Origin: Paraspadella gotoi
Lineage: Eukaryota; Chaetognatha
Reading direction: 5' to 3'
Length of the DNA stretch: 64,000 nt
NCBI GenBank assembly: GCA_051294375.1
Contig: CM119263.1
Coordinates: forward strand, 1,975,740-2,039,739
This document shows, in pieces, positions 1-7,921 of this stretch. The notes below the pieces were generated by a model. That model made no database searches. It saw nothing but the letters and a program-made list of their open reading frames with translations, and was not told the origin of the DNA. Both the position numbers and the translations under genes were made by a program. The number at the start of each line of letters is the position of its first letter. Position 1 is the stretch's first letter.

Positions 1-420
1 TCGGGTCTTGTGGCATCCGGCATCATCACGCGTTGATCTTCGTCTCTCTTTCGGTCTTGACATCGTCTCTTTGCGCACTTCCGGTCGTCGACTTGGCTGG
101 AACCATGTCTGTGTGCGTGTGTGTGCATAACGAGTGCTTGTGTGCAGTTCGAAACCGACCATTATAAGTTCTTTACTCGGGCAATTCCTCCCCCCTTTTT
201 GCACTCAAAAATTATTTTGTTTGTTTTTTCAGGTCACTGTTTAAAGTAAATTGAATTCGATTAATGACAAATGCATAGTAATTATAAATAAACAATGCAA
301 TTTAATTCATTTTGATTCGCACCGTACCGAACGTTTCGGCCTCGTCACGCTCAACGTGGCCCTCGTCAATTAATAATAACAATAACATGAACGACACGTT
401 TCTTTTAACAGAGTTTTTTA
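1..420. other. No gene seen; flank of the minus-strand ORF train
   Basis: I see no open frame of useful length, no RNA gene and no clear repeat here, apart from a short GTGTGC-rich run near 109-128. For the minus-strand ORFs that end at 421 this is 3' flank, and the A/T-rich part at 240-310 could hold polyadenylation signals. A retroelement LTR could lie here, but I could not match it to any other part of the window. Confidence 0.5.
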
Positions 421-644
421 TCACGTAAATTGGTTTAATGTTCGTTTGAATCTAGATTCTTCTTTTTCGAGTTGAGTCTTTGGCCCAACTTGGATAATTT
501 TCCCGTCTTGGCGGCGGTGGTGGCGGTGAAGGCGGCGGAGGCGCGGAGATGCTACTGGTTGCAGCCTCGGTAGTTTCTGCTTCTTGAACGCGCCGCTTTT
601 GTGCGTGGCGGCGATTTCGTCAGCGACTCTTTTCCCGGTGGAGG
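421..644 (-). CDS. Possible shifted-frame extension of the coiled-coil ORF at 645-1679
   Basis: Directly after the stop of the 344-residue ORF, a different minus-strand frame stays open for about 75 codons and ends at 421. It has no ATG near its beginning, so it is unlikely to be an independent gene. It is basic and rich in R, H, K and P. Either the upstream ORF really ends at 645 and this is chance, or a one-base error or programmed shift near 645 joins them. I cannot tell which. Confidence 0.25.
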
Positions 645-1679
645 TCAAAACGCTGCAAGCCGTGGACTTTTATCTGGTGACGGAGATCTCGGGTAAGGGC
701 AGGATAACTTCTCTACTCTGTCCTGTAGTTTCCCGCAAGCTTGTGACCATAGCCTTTCCGTATTCGCTCGTTTTTTCTCCGCCTCCGTCCTCACTATTTC
801 CAGCTTGATTTCTGCTTCGATTCTTTTTTCTGTTTCTTTCTTTAAATTTTCTTTCAATTCCTCGATCTGTCTCCTCAGCTCCGCTTTCTCGAACTCCCCT
901 TTCGTTATTTCTTGTGTCTTCCTTTTTTCTCTTAACTCCATCAGTTCCCATTCTCTTCCGTCTACCTTTGACTGCGTTGACGCATCCGCTATCTCCCTGA
1001 ATGTGTCCGCATTGTCGTCGTTTGTTCTTTTCGTTGACTCTTTGTTTGTCACCGTCGTTGTTGTTTTCGTTTTCGCGAATTTCACTGCTGGACTTGCGTC
1101 GTCGAAAACTACGATTCGTGTCGACGTTGTTGAAGTCATCGTCGTCGTTGCTGGCGGCGTGGACTTTGGCGGTTGTTTGTTGTCCGTTGGCGTCGTCGGT
1201 GATGCTTCGTCCGCTGTCGGTCTCAACATTCTCGCTTTTCTGTCCAGCGAATCTTTGTCGGCGCCGCTCCGTATCATCTCGATGAGTTCCTCGAAATCTT
1301 TTTCTGTCCAGCCTCGTGCTCTGGCTGCGCGTCTCCATCCCTTTTTGATTCTGTAAATCATGGTCTTCTTTTCCTTCGGCGCCACGAAATCGGCCATGAA
1401 ATATTTTTCGTCGCCTGATCCGACGACGATGGGCACGCTGAAGTCGTTTAGCGCCCGACGGTGAGGTGGCAGCTCCGCTCGTTTTAAAAACTGCGCCGTG
1501 AAGTCCTCTTCTGGTTCCGGTTCACTTTGTTTTTGTTTCGGCGGCGTCGGTATGACGATTTCGTTGATTGACGTCGAGCTTCCCGCAATTGTCTCTAGAC
1601 TGTTGCTCGCCAAGTCTCGTGCGAATGGAAGGGCGCCGTAAACTTGTTCCTTCTCTTCTTCTGTCGGGTTCCACCACAT
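645..1679 (-). CDS. Unknown protein with N-terminal domain and C-terminal coiled coil, 344 aa
   Basis: This is an intact ATG-to-stop ORF starting MWWNPTEEEKEQ. Residues 1 to about 150 look globular, with a conserved-looking stretch containing GDEKYFMADFVAPKEKKT followed by IKKGWRRAARARGWTEKDFEE. Residues about 155-225 are Thr/Ser/Pro-rich linker. Residues about 235-325 are a strongly charged heptad-like segment (REWELMELREKRK, then ELRRQIEELKENLKKE) that should form a coiled coil. It ends in a short Ser/Pro tail. No signal peptide or membrane segment is seen. It is the last large member of a same-strand ORF train that starts near 6.24 kb. I recognise no family. A structural or nucleic-acid-binding role, for instance a Gag-like protein, is inference only. 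Confidence 0.6.
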   Translation of the reverse strand: MWWNPTEEEKEQVYGALPFARDLASNSLETIAGSSTSINEIVIPTPPKQKQSEPEPEEDFTAQFLKRAELPPHRRALNDFSVPIVVGSGDEKYFMADFVAPKEKKTMIYRIKKGWRRAARARGWTEKDFEELIEMIRSGADKDSLDRKARMLRPTADEASPTTPTDNKQPPKSTPPATTTMTSTTSTRIVVFDDASPAVKFAKTKTTTTVTNKESTKRTNDDNADTFREIADASTQSKVDGREWELMELREKRKTQEITKGEFEKAELRRQIEELKENLKKETEKRIEAEIKLEIVRTEAEKKRANTERLWSQACGKLQDRVEKLSCPYPRSPSPDKSPRLAAF

Positions 1680-1901
1680 CGCAACTTCGTCGCCATCTAG
1701 TAGCCCGTAATCGTTGGGTTCGACCCGATCGAAGTTTCCATTTTTGTTTTAAAAGTCAACTATTTAATGTTTAATATATAAATGTTTATTTGTTGACTTT
1801 CGTTTCAATTTAATGTCCTGTAAGAACGGTTAAAGTATATGCGGTAATCAATACGTAATTCATGCAACAGTCGAATTATTTATTGGCAATTGATACACGA
1901 T

Positions 1902-2261
1902 TTAAAACTGAATTGTTCTTCTTTCACTTTCCGTAAACAAATTCTCAGTCCTTCGAAAGCGTTTTCTTCCTCTCCTTGCGCTTCCTTTTTTCACTTCAGC
2001 CTCGAGTTGCGAAATAATGCGTCCCCAATCGGTGCGTTGCATCCTCTCCAATCTGGCCGTGACTTCTGGATTTTCATCGGCCTCGTCCGCGTATAGGCGC
2101 CATCCTTGTCCGTTATCGCTTTCCTCCACGTATATGACCGGACCGTCAATTTCGTACGGGTGCATCGGTCGTCCGATCTCCACGTCGTTCTCCAGTTCTG
2201 GCATGTCCTCTTCCTCCTCTTCTTTGTCGGGCTTCTCAACTGGTTCCTCTTTTATGCCCAT
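1902..2261 (-). CDS. Short acidic protein of duplicated cassette, distal copy, 119 aa
   Basis: The start chosen is the ATG at 2261 (MGIKEEPVEKPDKEEEEE). It has a good eukaryotic start context (AAAACAATGG) and is shared by both copies; the frame is open for 56 more codons upstream but that part is not alignable in frame with the other copy. Residues 1-25 are very acidic. A conserved core follows: GRPMHPYE, DGPVIYVE, NGQGWRLYADEA, then a likely helix ENPEVTARLERMQRTDWGRI. The C-terminus (from KKGSARRGRKR) is basic and differs from the sister copy. No signal peptide, membrane segment or known catalytic motif is visible and no family is recognised. Coding potential is supported by preservation of frame and core motifs between copies. 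Confidence 0.65.
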   Translation of the reverse strand: MGIKEEPVEKPDKEEEEEDMPELENDVEIGRPMHPYEIDGPVIYVEESDNGQGWRLYADEADENPEVTARLERMQRTDWGRIISQLEAEVKKGSARRGRKRFRRTENLFTESERRTIQF

Positions 2262-2564
2262 TGTTTTAATGTTTTCGAAAGTATCGAGTTTAAGAGAACT
2301 ATCGCTAAAAAGAAAATTTGAGACGGACGAGGTTGGTAATGAAAATAAAAAAAACAAAAACGAATAATGATAAAAAATAAGTTCGTCGTCTTCCTCGTCC
2401 CTCCTTTCCTCGCCTTTTAACGGCGGCAATGTCGTTTGCGGCGGTCGTAATTGATTTCGTCCAACTGAAATAGAGATCCGTTTGTAAACATTTTTTACAA
2501 CGCTGAATATTGGATTATATACTCTCTCGTTGTTGAACTACGCCTTTTCTCTTGTATTTTTCTT

Positions 2565-2974
2565 TTATTTTTGTTCAATTTGAATTTCATCTTTTCTTAC
2601 GCTATTTTCGTCGTCCTCCCGGTATGGCTGAGGAGTAGGTGTCGGGAGGTAGTACACCTCCTCCTCGCTGTCGTCCTCTAACTCATCGGGCGACCTGGCG
2701 CCCTCGTCGCCGTCCTCTTCGTCGTCATCTTCGTCGTCGTCCTCATCGTCGTCTTCATCGTCGTCATGAATGACGATGACGGGAATGTTCCCGTCCTCGT
2801 CGTCGTGTTTGGGCGCGGCGCCGTTGGCGGGAGCGACGACGCCCCTTCCCGTGGCCGTGATGGCGGTGGCGTCGGCTGCTGCTGCTGGCGCAGCATTTTC
2901 GGCTGAAGCCGCGTCGGCGGTGGCGGCCGGTGCTGCCGGCGCAGCGTTTGCGGCTGGAGCCGCGTTGACGGTGG
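2565..2974 (-). CDS. Ala-rich acidic protein, distal copy, N-terminus lost in gap
   Basis: This is the C-terminal part of the same protein as the ORF at 3724-4275. From the N gap inward it reads Ala/Pro-rich repeats, then PVIVIHDDDEDDDE, GARSPDELEDDSEEE, VYYLPTPTPQPYR, and a diverged tail that ends at the stop at 2565-2567. The N-terminal region and start codon fall in or beyond the 10-base gap at 2975-2984, which must stand for more missing sequence than its length, because the sister copy has over 100 further coding bases. The Asp run is encoded by GAC/GAT triplets and is longer here than in the sister. Function is unknown. Confidence 0.55.
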
Positions 2975-2984
2975 NNNNNNNNNN
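2975..2984. other. Assembly gap, 10 N, between the two cassette copies
   Basis: Ten Ns separate the two copies of the duplicated cassette and remove the start of the distal Ala-rich ORF. The true missing length is unknown. Confidence 0.99.
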
Positions 2985-4160
2985 AGGAACGATTAAATAC
3001 GTACGGTAATCAATTCATGAAATAGTCGAATTATTTGATTGACAATTGTATACGCAATTTTAAACTGAATTGTTCCTTCTTTCACTTTTCCGTAAACAAA
3101 TATCTCAGTCCTTCAAACGCGTTTTCTTCTTCCTCCTTGCGTTTTCTTTCCTTCACTTCGGCTTCGAGCTGTCGAATGATGCGTCCCCAATCGGTGCGTT
3201 GCATTCTCTCCAATCTGGCCGTGACTTCTGGATTCTCGCCGGCCTCGTCCGCGTATAAGCGCCATCCTTGCCCGTTCTCGCTTTCTTCCGGACTTAATTG
3301 TTCCACGTAGATGACCGGACCATCAGTTTCGTACGGGTGCATTGGCCGTCCAATCTCCACTTCGTTCTCCAGTTCGGGCATGTCTTCTTCCTCCTCTTCT
3401 TTGTCGGGCTTCTCGACTGGTTCTTCGTTTATGCCCATTGTTTTAAATGTTTTCGTAAGTATCGAGTGTAAGAAAACTATCGCTAAAAGGAACATTTAAG
3501 ACGGACGGGAGTAGTAAAAAAAAACAAAAACGAAACGAATTGAAAATAAAAAAAAATGTTCGTCGTCCTCCTCGTCCTCTTCGTCGCCTCTTCATCGGCG
3601 GAGATGGCGTCCAAGGCGGTCGTGTTCGATTTCGTCCGACTGAAATTGAATTCCGTTGTGCTATGTATTTTATAAAGACTGAATATTGAGTTAAATAATC
3701 TTTCGTCGATGTATTTTCTCTCTTTATTTGACCCATTTTTTCCTTACGCTTTCTTCGTCGTCCTCCTGAGGCCGATACGGTTGAGGAGTCGGTGTCGGGA
3801 GGTAATACACCTCCTCCTCCTCCGAATCATCCTCCATCTCATCGGGGGACCTGGCCCCCTCGTCGCCATCTTCGTCATCGTCGTCGTCGTCGTGGATGAC
3901 GATGACAGGGATGTCCCTGTCCTCGTCGTCGTTTTCGGGCGCGGTGTCGGTGACGACGGCGTCCCTTCCGGTGGCGCCCACAGCGGCGTCATCCGATGCC
4001 GCTGAAGCGGTATTCGCGGCGGGAGCCGCGCTCGCGGCGACGTCGGCGGCTGCGACGGTGGTTGCTGGTGCCGCAATTGCGGCAGGAGCCGCGTTCGTGG
4101 CGTCGGCTGCGGCGGCTGGGGCTGCTGATGCCGCACCTGCGGCAGGAGCCGCGTTCGCGG
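2985..4160 (-). repeat. Proximal copy of the two-ORF cassette
   Basis: This is the partner of 1826-2974. Shared anchors outside the ORFs include the 3' flank around GTCGAATTATTTGATTGACA and the spacer around CTGAATATTGAGTTAAAT. Presence of conserved non-coding flanks means the whole block was duplicated, not only the genes. The Ala-rich ORF continues upstream of the aligned part to 4275. Confidence 0.75.
3082..3438 (-). CDS. Short acidic protein of duplicated cassette, proximal copy, 118 aa
   Basis: It starts at the ATG at 3438 (MGINEEPVEKPDKEEEEE), the position conserved in the sister ORF at 1902-2261, with start context AAAACAATGG. The frame is open 19 codons further up through a hydrophobic stretch (MFLLAIVFLHSILTK). 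I do not take that as a signal peptide because the sister copy reads that DNA in another frame. Compared with the sister it has a four-residue insertion after VIYVE (QLSP), a Gly in place of Asp in YADEAGENPE, and an acidic rather than basic C-terminus ending FEGLRYLFTEK. The conserved WRLYADE and TDWGRII motifs argue that the protein is under constraint. Family unknown. Confidence 0.65.
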   Translation of the reverse strand: MGINEEPVEKPDKEEEEEDMPELENEVEIGRPMHPYETDGPVIYVEQLSPEESENGQGWRLYADEAGENPEVTARLERMQRTDWGRIIRQLEAEVKERKRKEEEENAFEGLRYLFTEK

Positions 4161-4275
4161 CATTGACGGTGGCGGTGCCGTCGACGTTGGCGCCGTTGTT
4201 TGGCGTGAGGGTGACGGTGACGACGGTGGCCCCGTCGACGGGCGCGTCGACCCGAATTTTGATGGTAGTGGCCAT
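3724..4275 (-). CDS. Ala-rich acidic protein of duplicated cassette, proximal copy, 183 aa
   Basis: This is an intact ORF from the ATG at 4275. Residues 1-35 (MATTIKIRVDAPVDG, then VVTVTLTPNN) suggest beta strands. Residues about 36-115 are low-complexity Ala/Pro/Asn repeats such as NAAPAAGAASAAPAAAADA. Residues about 116-160 are acidic, with an Asp run encoded by a GAC/GAT microsatellite. The C-terminus is YYLPTPTPQPYRPQEDDEES and then a basic VRKKWVK. No signal peptide or membrane segment. It lies about 285 bases upstream of the short acidic ORF on the same strand, and the pair is repeated downstream, so the two are probably expressed together. No family recognised. Confidence 0.6.
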   Translation of the reverse strand: MATTIKIRVDAPVDGATVVTVTLTPNNGANVDGTATVNAANAAPAAGAASAAPAAAADATNAAPAAIAAPATTVAAADVAASAAPAANTASAASDDAAVGATGRDAVVTDTAPENDDEDRDIPVIVIHDDDDDDEDGDEGARSPDEMEDDSEEEEVYYLPTPTPQPYRPQEDDEESVRKKWVK

Positions 4276-4310
4276 TATATAAGAAAGACTCTCTGGAATT
4301 GAATTTATCG

Positions 4311-4320
4311 ATATATATAT
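4311..4320 (-). promoter_or_regulatory. TATA-like run upstream of the cassette
   Basis: An ATATATATAT run lies about 36-45 bases upstream of the ATG at 4275 on the minus strand, in an A/T-rich spacer. The position would suit a TATA box with a very short leader. A/T-rich spacers are common here, so this is weak evidence. Confidence 0.2.
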
Positions 4321-4390
4321 GTCATAATTATCGACACAATCAAACTAATAATGACGTATAAAAAAAACTTTTTTCCGATATAAACGAGTG

Positions 4391-4507
4391 TCATTTGTTT
4401 TTAGTTTCTCGTTCCGCCATGGTCCGCATTTCTCGGAAATGCTCTTTTCTCCTCGCCCCGATCCTCGTTTCAAACTTCTTGCTTTCTCGTAAACTTTTCA
4501 AATTCAT
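4391..4507 (-). CDS. Small basic ORF, 38 aa, unknown
   Basis: An ATG-to-stop ORF starting MNLKSLRESKKFETRIG on the same strand as its neighbours. It is rich in K, R and E and probably helical. The only supports are its position in the same-strand ORF train and its composition. An overlapping frame in the same DNA is also open and charged. It may be a fragment of a larger broken coiled-coil ORF. Confidence 0.25.
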   Translation of the reverse strand: MNLKSLRESKKFETRIGARRKEHFREMRTMAERETKNK

Positions 4508-4634
4508 TATTTTTTTGTCTTTCTGGTTCTTCAGAGTTCGTTACTGCTATTTTCTTTGCTCAGTATACTTTAAACGAATGGTTTATTTCGTCATTTTATC
4601 GTGAACGGTTCAATACAAATTTTTTCTATTTCAG

Positions 4635-4823
4635 TTAATTTTTCGTAAATGATTTTTCAATATTTTTTGCCGTGAAATGTCTTTCGTTGTTTTGAGAATA
4701 TTTTGCCTTCCGTTCTAAAACGTCCGCCCATTCACTCCAGAAATTTATCCTCCACGGATATCGTTCGAATTCTTCGTCGAGAGGTGAGCCCATTGCTATA
4801 TAGTTGTAGTATATCGACTCCAT
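4635..4823 (-). CDS. Small ORF in the minus-strand train, 62 aa, unknown
   Basis: An ATG-to-stop ORF starting MESIYYNYIAMGSPLDEEFE, continuing YPWRINFWSEWADVLERKAK and ending with a charged tail. The aromatic-rich N-terminal half is unlike the coiled-coil neighbours. The region upstream (4824-4960) is open in changing frames with an acidic, charged translation, so this may be the end of a larger frameshifted gene. No family recognised. Confidence 0.35.
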   Translation of the reverse strand: MESIYYNYIAMGSPLDEEFERYPWRINFWSEWADVLERKAKYSQNNERHFTAKNIEKSFTKN

Positions 4824-5032
4824 TCATCTTGATTTGCATTCCGTCTCTCTATTGTCTTCTAGGCTGTCCGGTGCGTCCTCGATGGTCGACTTCTTTCTTG
4901 TTTGGCGAAATCCTTCGTCTCGTCATCGGTAAGTTTATTTTTGTTCGTTTTTTGTTCGAGTAACATTTTTCTGTAGATTAACAATAAAAACACGCTTTCG
5001 ACGTACAAGTTTTTGACTGTTCATGGTTTCTC

Positions 5033-5314
5033 TCAATAAGTGTCTGGTCTATTCTGGTATTTCTTTCCCTTCGTATGATTTCTCATTTTCTTTTGAAAGT
5101 CAGAAAAAATTTTTTCTTGATCATATCTGACTTCGATCCATCGTTCGTAGTAATCTTTCTGTTTTTCGAAGTCCGCTTCTAGCTTCTTTTTCTTTTCTTG
5201 GTCTTGGCCGTACTTTTCGATTTGCTCTTGATGGAAGTTGACGTAGGATGCGAACATCCTCATAGCGTCTTCAACTGATTGGGGCGTGCTGTCGACCTTC
5301 AAGCACCACTCCAT
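5033..5314 (-). CDS. Helical charged ORF, 93 aa, unknown
   Basis: It starts with the ATG at 5314 (MEWCLKVDSTPQSVEDAMRM) and is predicted helical throughout, with a charged middle (EKYGQDQEKKKKLEADFEK) and the tail KKYQNRPDTY. The same frame stays open upstream for a further dozen codons to a TTATTTCAG sequence that resembles a 3' splice site, so it may be an exon joined to 5374-5796 across a very short intron. The phases do not fit cleanly, so this is only a possibility. Same strand and composition as its neighbours. Confidence 0.4.
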   Translation of the reverse strand: MEWCLKVDSTPQSVEDAMRMFASYVNFHQEQIEKYGQDQEKKKKLEADFEKQKDYYERWIEVRYDQEKIFSDFQKKMRNHTKGKKYQNRPDTY

Positions 5315-5373
5315 TGTCTCTCTGCGGAAATCAGCTGCTTTTTCTCTGAAATAATTTAACGACTCGATAAATA

Positions 5374-5796
5374 TTATTTTCTCACATTGTTTTTTCTTAT
5401 TCTTAGTGATTTGATTCTTATTTCACTTTCGAGTCTTTTGATCTTTTTGTCTACATTTGTCATTTCTTTTTTTGTTCTCGCCAGGATTTCGATGTAAATT
5501 TTTGAAATGACATACTTTTTTTCTTTCTCGTATATTTCTGTCCCCTCCGCTTTCCTTTTCAGCAGACTTTCTTTCTTTTCCTTCGCCATTCTCAGTGCTG
5601 TCTCAGGATCGTTTCTTTCCTTTTCTTCTTCCGCTCGTCTTTTCTCTTCCTCCTCTAGTTCGACTTCCGGTAGTATGAGTTCTCGCGTCAACTTGATCGA
5701 TTCTGTGTGCTCTCCGTTTGTCCACATTTCTTGTCCTTGTCTCCATTTTTCATCCAATTCGTTTCGTTTGTTTCGAAATCCTTCGGCTAGATCCAT
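5374..5796 (-). CDS. Coiled-coil ORF, 140 aa, unknown
   Basis: An intact ORF from the ATG at 5796 (MDLAEGFRNKRNELDEKWR). Most of its length is charged and heptad-like, with PEVELEEEEKRRAEEEKER near residue 50 and KKEMTNVDKKIKRLESEIR near residue 115. No signal peptide or membrane segment. About 60 bases separate it from the ORF at 5033-5314 and about 90 from the broken one at 5885-6236, so the three may come from one transcript or one original gene. No family recognised. Coiled-coil composition alone is weak evidence for function. Confidence 0.45.
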   Translation of the reverse strand: MDLAEGFRNKRNELDEKWRQGQEMWTNGEHTESIKLTRELILPEVELEEEEKRRAEEEKERNDPETALRMAKEKKESLLKRKAEGTEIYEKEKKYVISKIYIEILARTKKEMTNVDKKIKRLESEIRIKSLRIRKNNVRK

Positions 5797-5884
5797 CTGT
5801 AACTCAATTAATTTTTTATTTAGCTTTCACTGGCTAAATTTAAAATTTCATTTTTATAATCACGCGAAATTCACACAATTTTTT

Positions 5885-6236
5885 CTACAAAGAGTTTATC
5901 TTTTCTGTGACCATTTCGAGTCTTTTCATGTTCCGTGCCTCCATTTCCTCGAGGATCTTCCGCTTTTCTGGACGGATTGATGGCCCATGATGAGCGATTC
6001 GTTGATCTGGTTCAGTTCTTTCAGGTTCTTTTCCAATTTCGCTTTTTCGTTCTCCGGCTCTTCTCGATCTTTTATTTCACTTTCTTTCTTTCTATCTTTA
6101 GTTTCAGCTTTTTCTCTCTGAGAATTAGTTCGTAGATTTTCCTTTTTCTCGTTTCACTTTTCCTCCTTTCTTCAGTTTCTTTCCACCTTTCGTTGATGTC
6201 GATTTGTTCACTGGTGAACTCGTTCGTCGTTTCCAT
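5885..6236 (-). pseudogene. Broken coiled-coil ORF, first of the minus-strand train
   Basis: It starts with the ATG at 6236 (METTNEFTSEQIDINERWKE), in frame for 54 codons to a stop at 6072-6074. Charged coiled-coil translation then continues in other frames through KAKLEKNLKELNQINESLI and ends with MKRLEMVTEKINSL at 5885. The gene is either frameshifted by mutation or by consensus error; errors of that kind are common elsewhere in this window. It lies about 140 bases 3' of the end of the BEL/Pao pol on the same strand. Confidence 0.4.
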
Positions 6237-6329
6237 GGCGATTTAAGCATATCTCTGTTAAATTATCAACATTTATCTTAAACAATGTTCGGGTTCAACA
6301 ATATTATTTAATTGATTTCGTCCACAAAT

Positions 6330-6335
6330 TTTATT
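6330..6335 (-). terminator. AATAAA just after the BEL/Pao pol
   Basis: AATAAA on the minus strand, about 40 bases downstream of the probable pol stop at 6376-6378. It could be a polyadenylation signal for the element, which would separate the ORF train at 0.4-6.2 kb from the retroelement transcript. AATAAA is frequent in such A/T-rich DNA. Confidence 0.3.
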
Positions 6336-6375
6336 GATTTTTCGCTGTTTGAGTTTCTATTAACAAGTTTTTCTC

Positions 6376-6725
6376 TCATTGGTCTAGTTCCAACTGGACC
6401 AACGCGTTGTGATGGCGACGAAACGTCTTTCCGTCGGCGAGGCGAACGACTGCTTCTCTCTTGGTCGGTCCGTCGCCCTTCAGCTCGATCACTCGTCCGA
6501 TTCTCCATTGATCACGTGGTGCGTTTGGCTCGACGAGAAGAGACGACTTGCCCTTCCTTCAACTTCTCCGTCGACGTCCTCCACTTCGTGCGTTCCTGGA
6601 GTGATATTAAATACTCAGTTAACCATCTTTTCCAGAAAGCGTCGGCGATCTCCCTCACTTGTCTCCAAGAGCTCTCATACAGTCCCCTTCTGATGCTGCG
6701 TAAGGTAATATGGTTAATGATGTGA
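6376..6725 (-). pseudogene. pol: Pol C-terminal DUF5641 domain, frameshifted
   Basis: The hallmark of the domain is clear: WRQVREIADAFWKRWLTEYL followed by LQERTKW, then after a frame change a segment containing WRIGRVIELKGD and VRLADGKTFRRHHN, ending LVQLELDQ and a stop at 6376-6378. This domain closes BEL/Pao integrases and probably contributes to chromatin or DNA binding. The change of frame near 6530 breaks the reading frame. Confidence 0.8.
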
Positions 6726-7660
6726 CGAGTAAAGATAAGGATATAACATGTTCATTGGCGATAATGCTATTTCGCTTTTAGGATCTGATGATTCGAAGTT
6801 ATCGGGCGTCTGTTCAATATACCTGCCACTTCGCTCAACGCGGTCGCAAACGTGTCGACGTCTAGTTCTTGCGTCAAAGCTGCTGCGAGATGCTTCTTCG
6901 TTTCTTTGACCATTCGTTCCCACGATCCTCCCCAGTGCGGAGCATTTGGCGGTCCGAACGTCCATGTTATCCCCTTTTCGGCGATGCTCTCGTGACCTTT
7001 TCATCTTCTTGAAGCTTTTGGAGTTGTCTTTCGATTTCGTGGTGAGCTCCGGTCAGGTTGGTGCCGTTGTCGGACACTAGCATCCGTAAGCCTGGGTACG
7101 AGTTCTTAAACCGTATAAGTGCATTCAGCATCGATTGTGCGGACATGTCTTTTAATATTTCGAATGTGATTGCTCTCGTCGTCATGCACGTTAATAACAC
7201 CACGTTTTTCTTGTTTAGTCCTCGGCCGGCGTGCTTTACCTGGAACGGTCCGAAGCAGTCGAGCCGGTCACCTCGAATGGAATGGCTTGATTCACTCTGA
7301 AGTCGGGCACTCGCCCATCTTTTGTGGTTCGTGGATTTGAATTTCTTTTGACATTCGACACGCAGCGGCGGACGATCTTCTCGACGGCGGATCGGCCTCC
7401 CATCAACGTGAATCTTTGCCGTAGCGAGTGAAACGTTGCGCATGCTCCTGTGTGGAAGTAAGGTTACATGTTCTGTCTGATTAATGAATTAACGTTTTCG
7501 TCGTCTTTCGGCAGTATTATTGGTGTTTTGTATCATACGTCATCGTTTTGCAGTTGCCCAGCCGTCCTCCTGTTCTCATCATCCCTTCCTCGTCTACAAA
7601 CGGCTCAGCGATACTATTTTCGAGTTTCTGTTTCTCAATTCTTTGTGGGCTGATGGGTGA
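6714..7660 (-). pseudogene. pol: Pol integrase: zinc-binding region and catalytic core, frameshifted
   Basis: From right to left: PIILPKDDENVNSLIRQ and a HTGACATFHSLRQRF segment of the H2C2 zinc-binding type, GGRSAVEKIVRRC, then the catalytic core with LDCFGPFQVKHAG (first Asp), MLVSDNGTNLTG (second Asp) and, in another frame, PPNAPHWGGSWERMVKE (Glu region) and LNRRPITSN. The core inserts the element's cDNA into the host chromosome. At least three frame changes (near 7260-7400, 7000 and 6850) interrupt it, so this copy cannot make the protein as written. Confidence 0.85.
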
Positions 7661-7921
7661 GGTCACTCCTAATTTTTATTAACTCGAATAGCTCACTTTC
7701 GAAACTTTTTCTCTGTATTGATCTGATCAATCTTTTTTCTGCCTTTCGATATTCTTCTCCTGATATTTTTATTTTCTCTTTTTCCGTTTTTCCTTCCTTT
7801 TTTCTTTTCCTCTATTTTCTACTAATTTTCTTACTGCTTTTGTGAAATATGCATTCTACGGACCTTTTTTGCCCAATCCTCAATTTTTTCTGTGATTTTA
7901 ATCACCCAGTCCTCCCTTTCC
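7660..7921 (-). pseudogene. pol: Pol linker between RNase H and integrase
   Basis: A charged segment with KISGEEYRKAEKRLIRSIQR followed by KSFESELFELIK, typical of the linker that precedes the zinc-binding region in BEL/Pao Pol. The frame is not open across the whole segment. A Lys/Glu-rich insert-like run lies at about 7770-7860. Confidence 0.6.

Larger units (their letters stand above)
1826..2974 (-). repeat. Distal copy of a 1.16-kb two-ORF cassette
   Basis: This segment aligns with 2985 to about 4160 at a constant offset of about 1159 bases, covering the 3' flank, the short acidic ORF, the spacer and most of the Ala-rich ORF. The two copies differ by amino-acid replacements and a four-residue insertion, not just homopolymer indels, so they look like genuinely diverged duplicates. 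The copy is interrupted at its upstream end by a 10-N gap. Confidence 0.75.

Noticed and set aside
670-1338. 222-codon frame overlapping the 344-codon ORF
   Set aside because: It is a shadow frame: Arg/Asp-rich out-of-frame translation of the coiled-coil ORF.
3082-3495. N-terminal signal peptide (MFLLAIVFLHSILTK) on the short acidic protein
   Set aside because: The hydrophobic stretch lies before the ATG conserved in both copies. In the sister copy this DNA reads in another frame and is not conserved as protein.
421-6236. Envelope-like gene after pol
   Set aside because: None of the ORFs in this stretch has a signal peptide, transmembrane anchor or Cys-rich ectodomain, so no env gene is called.
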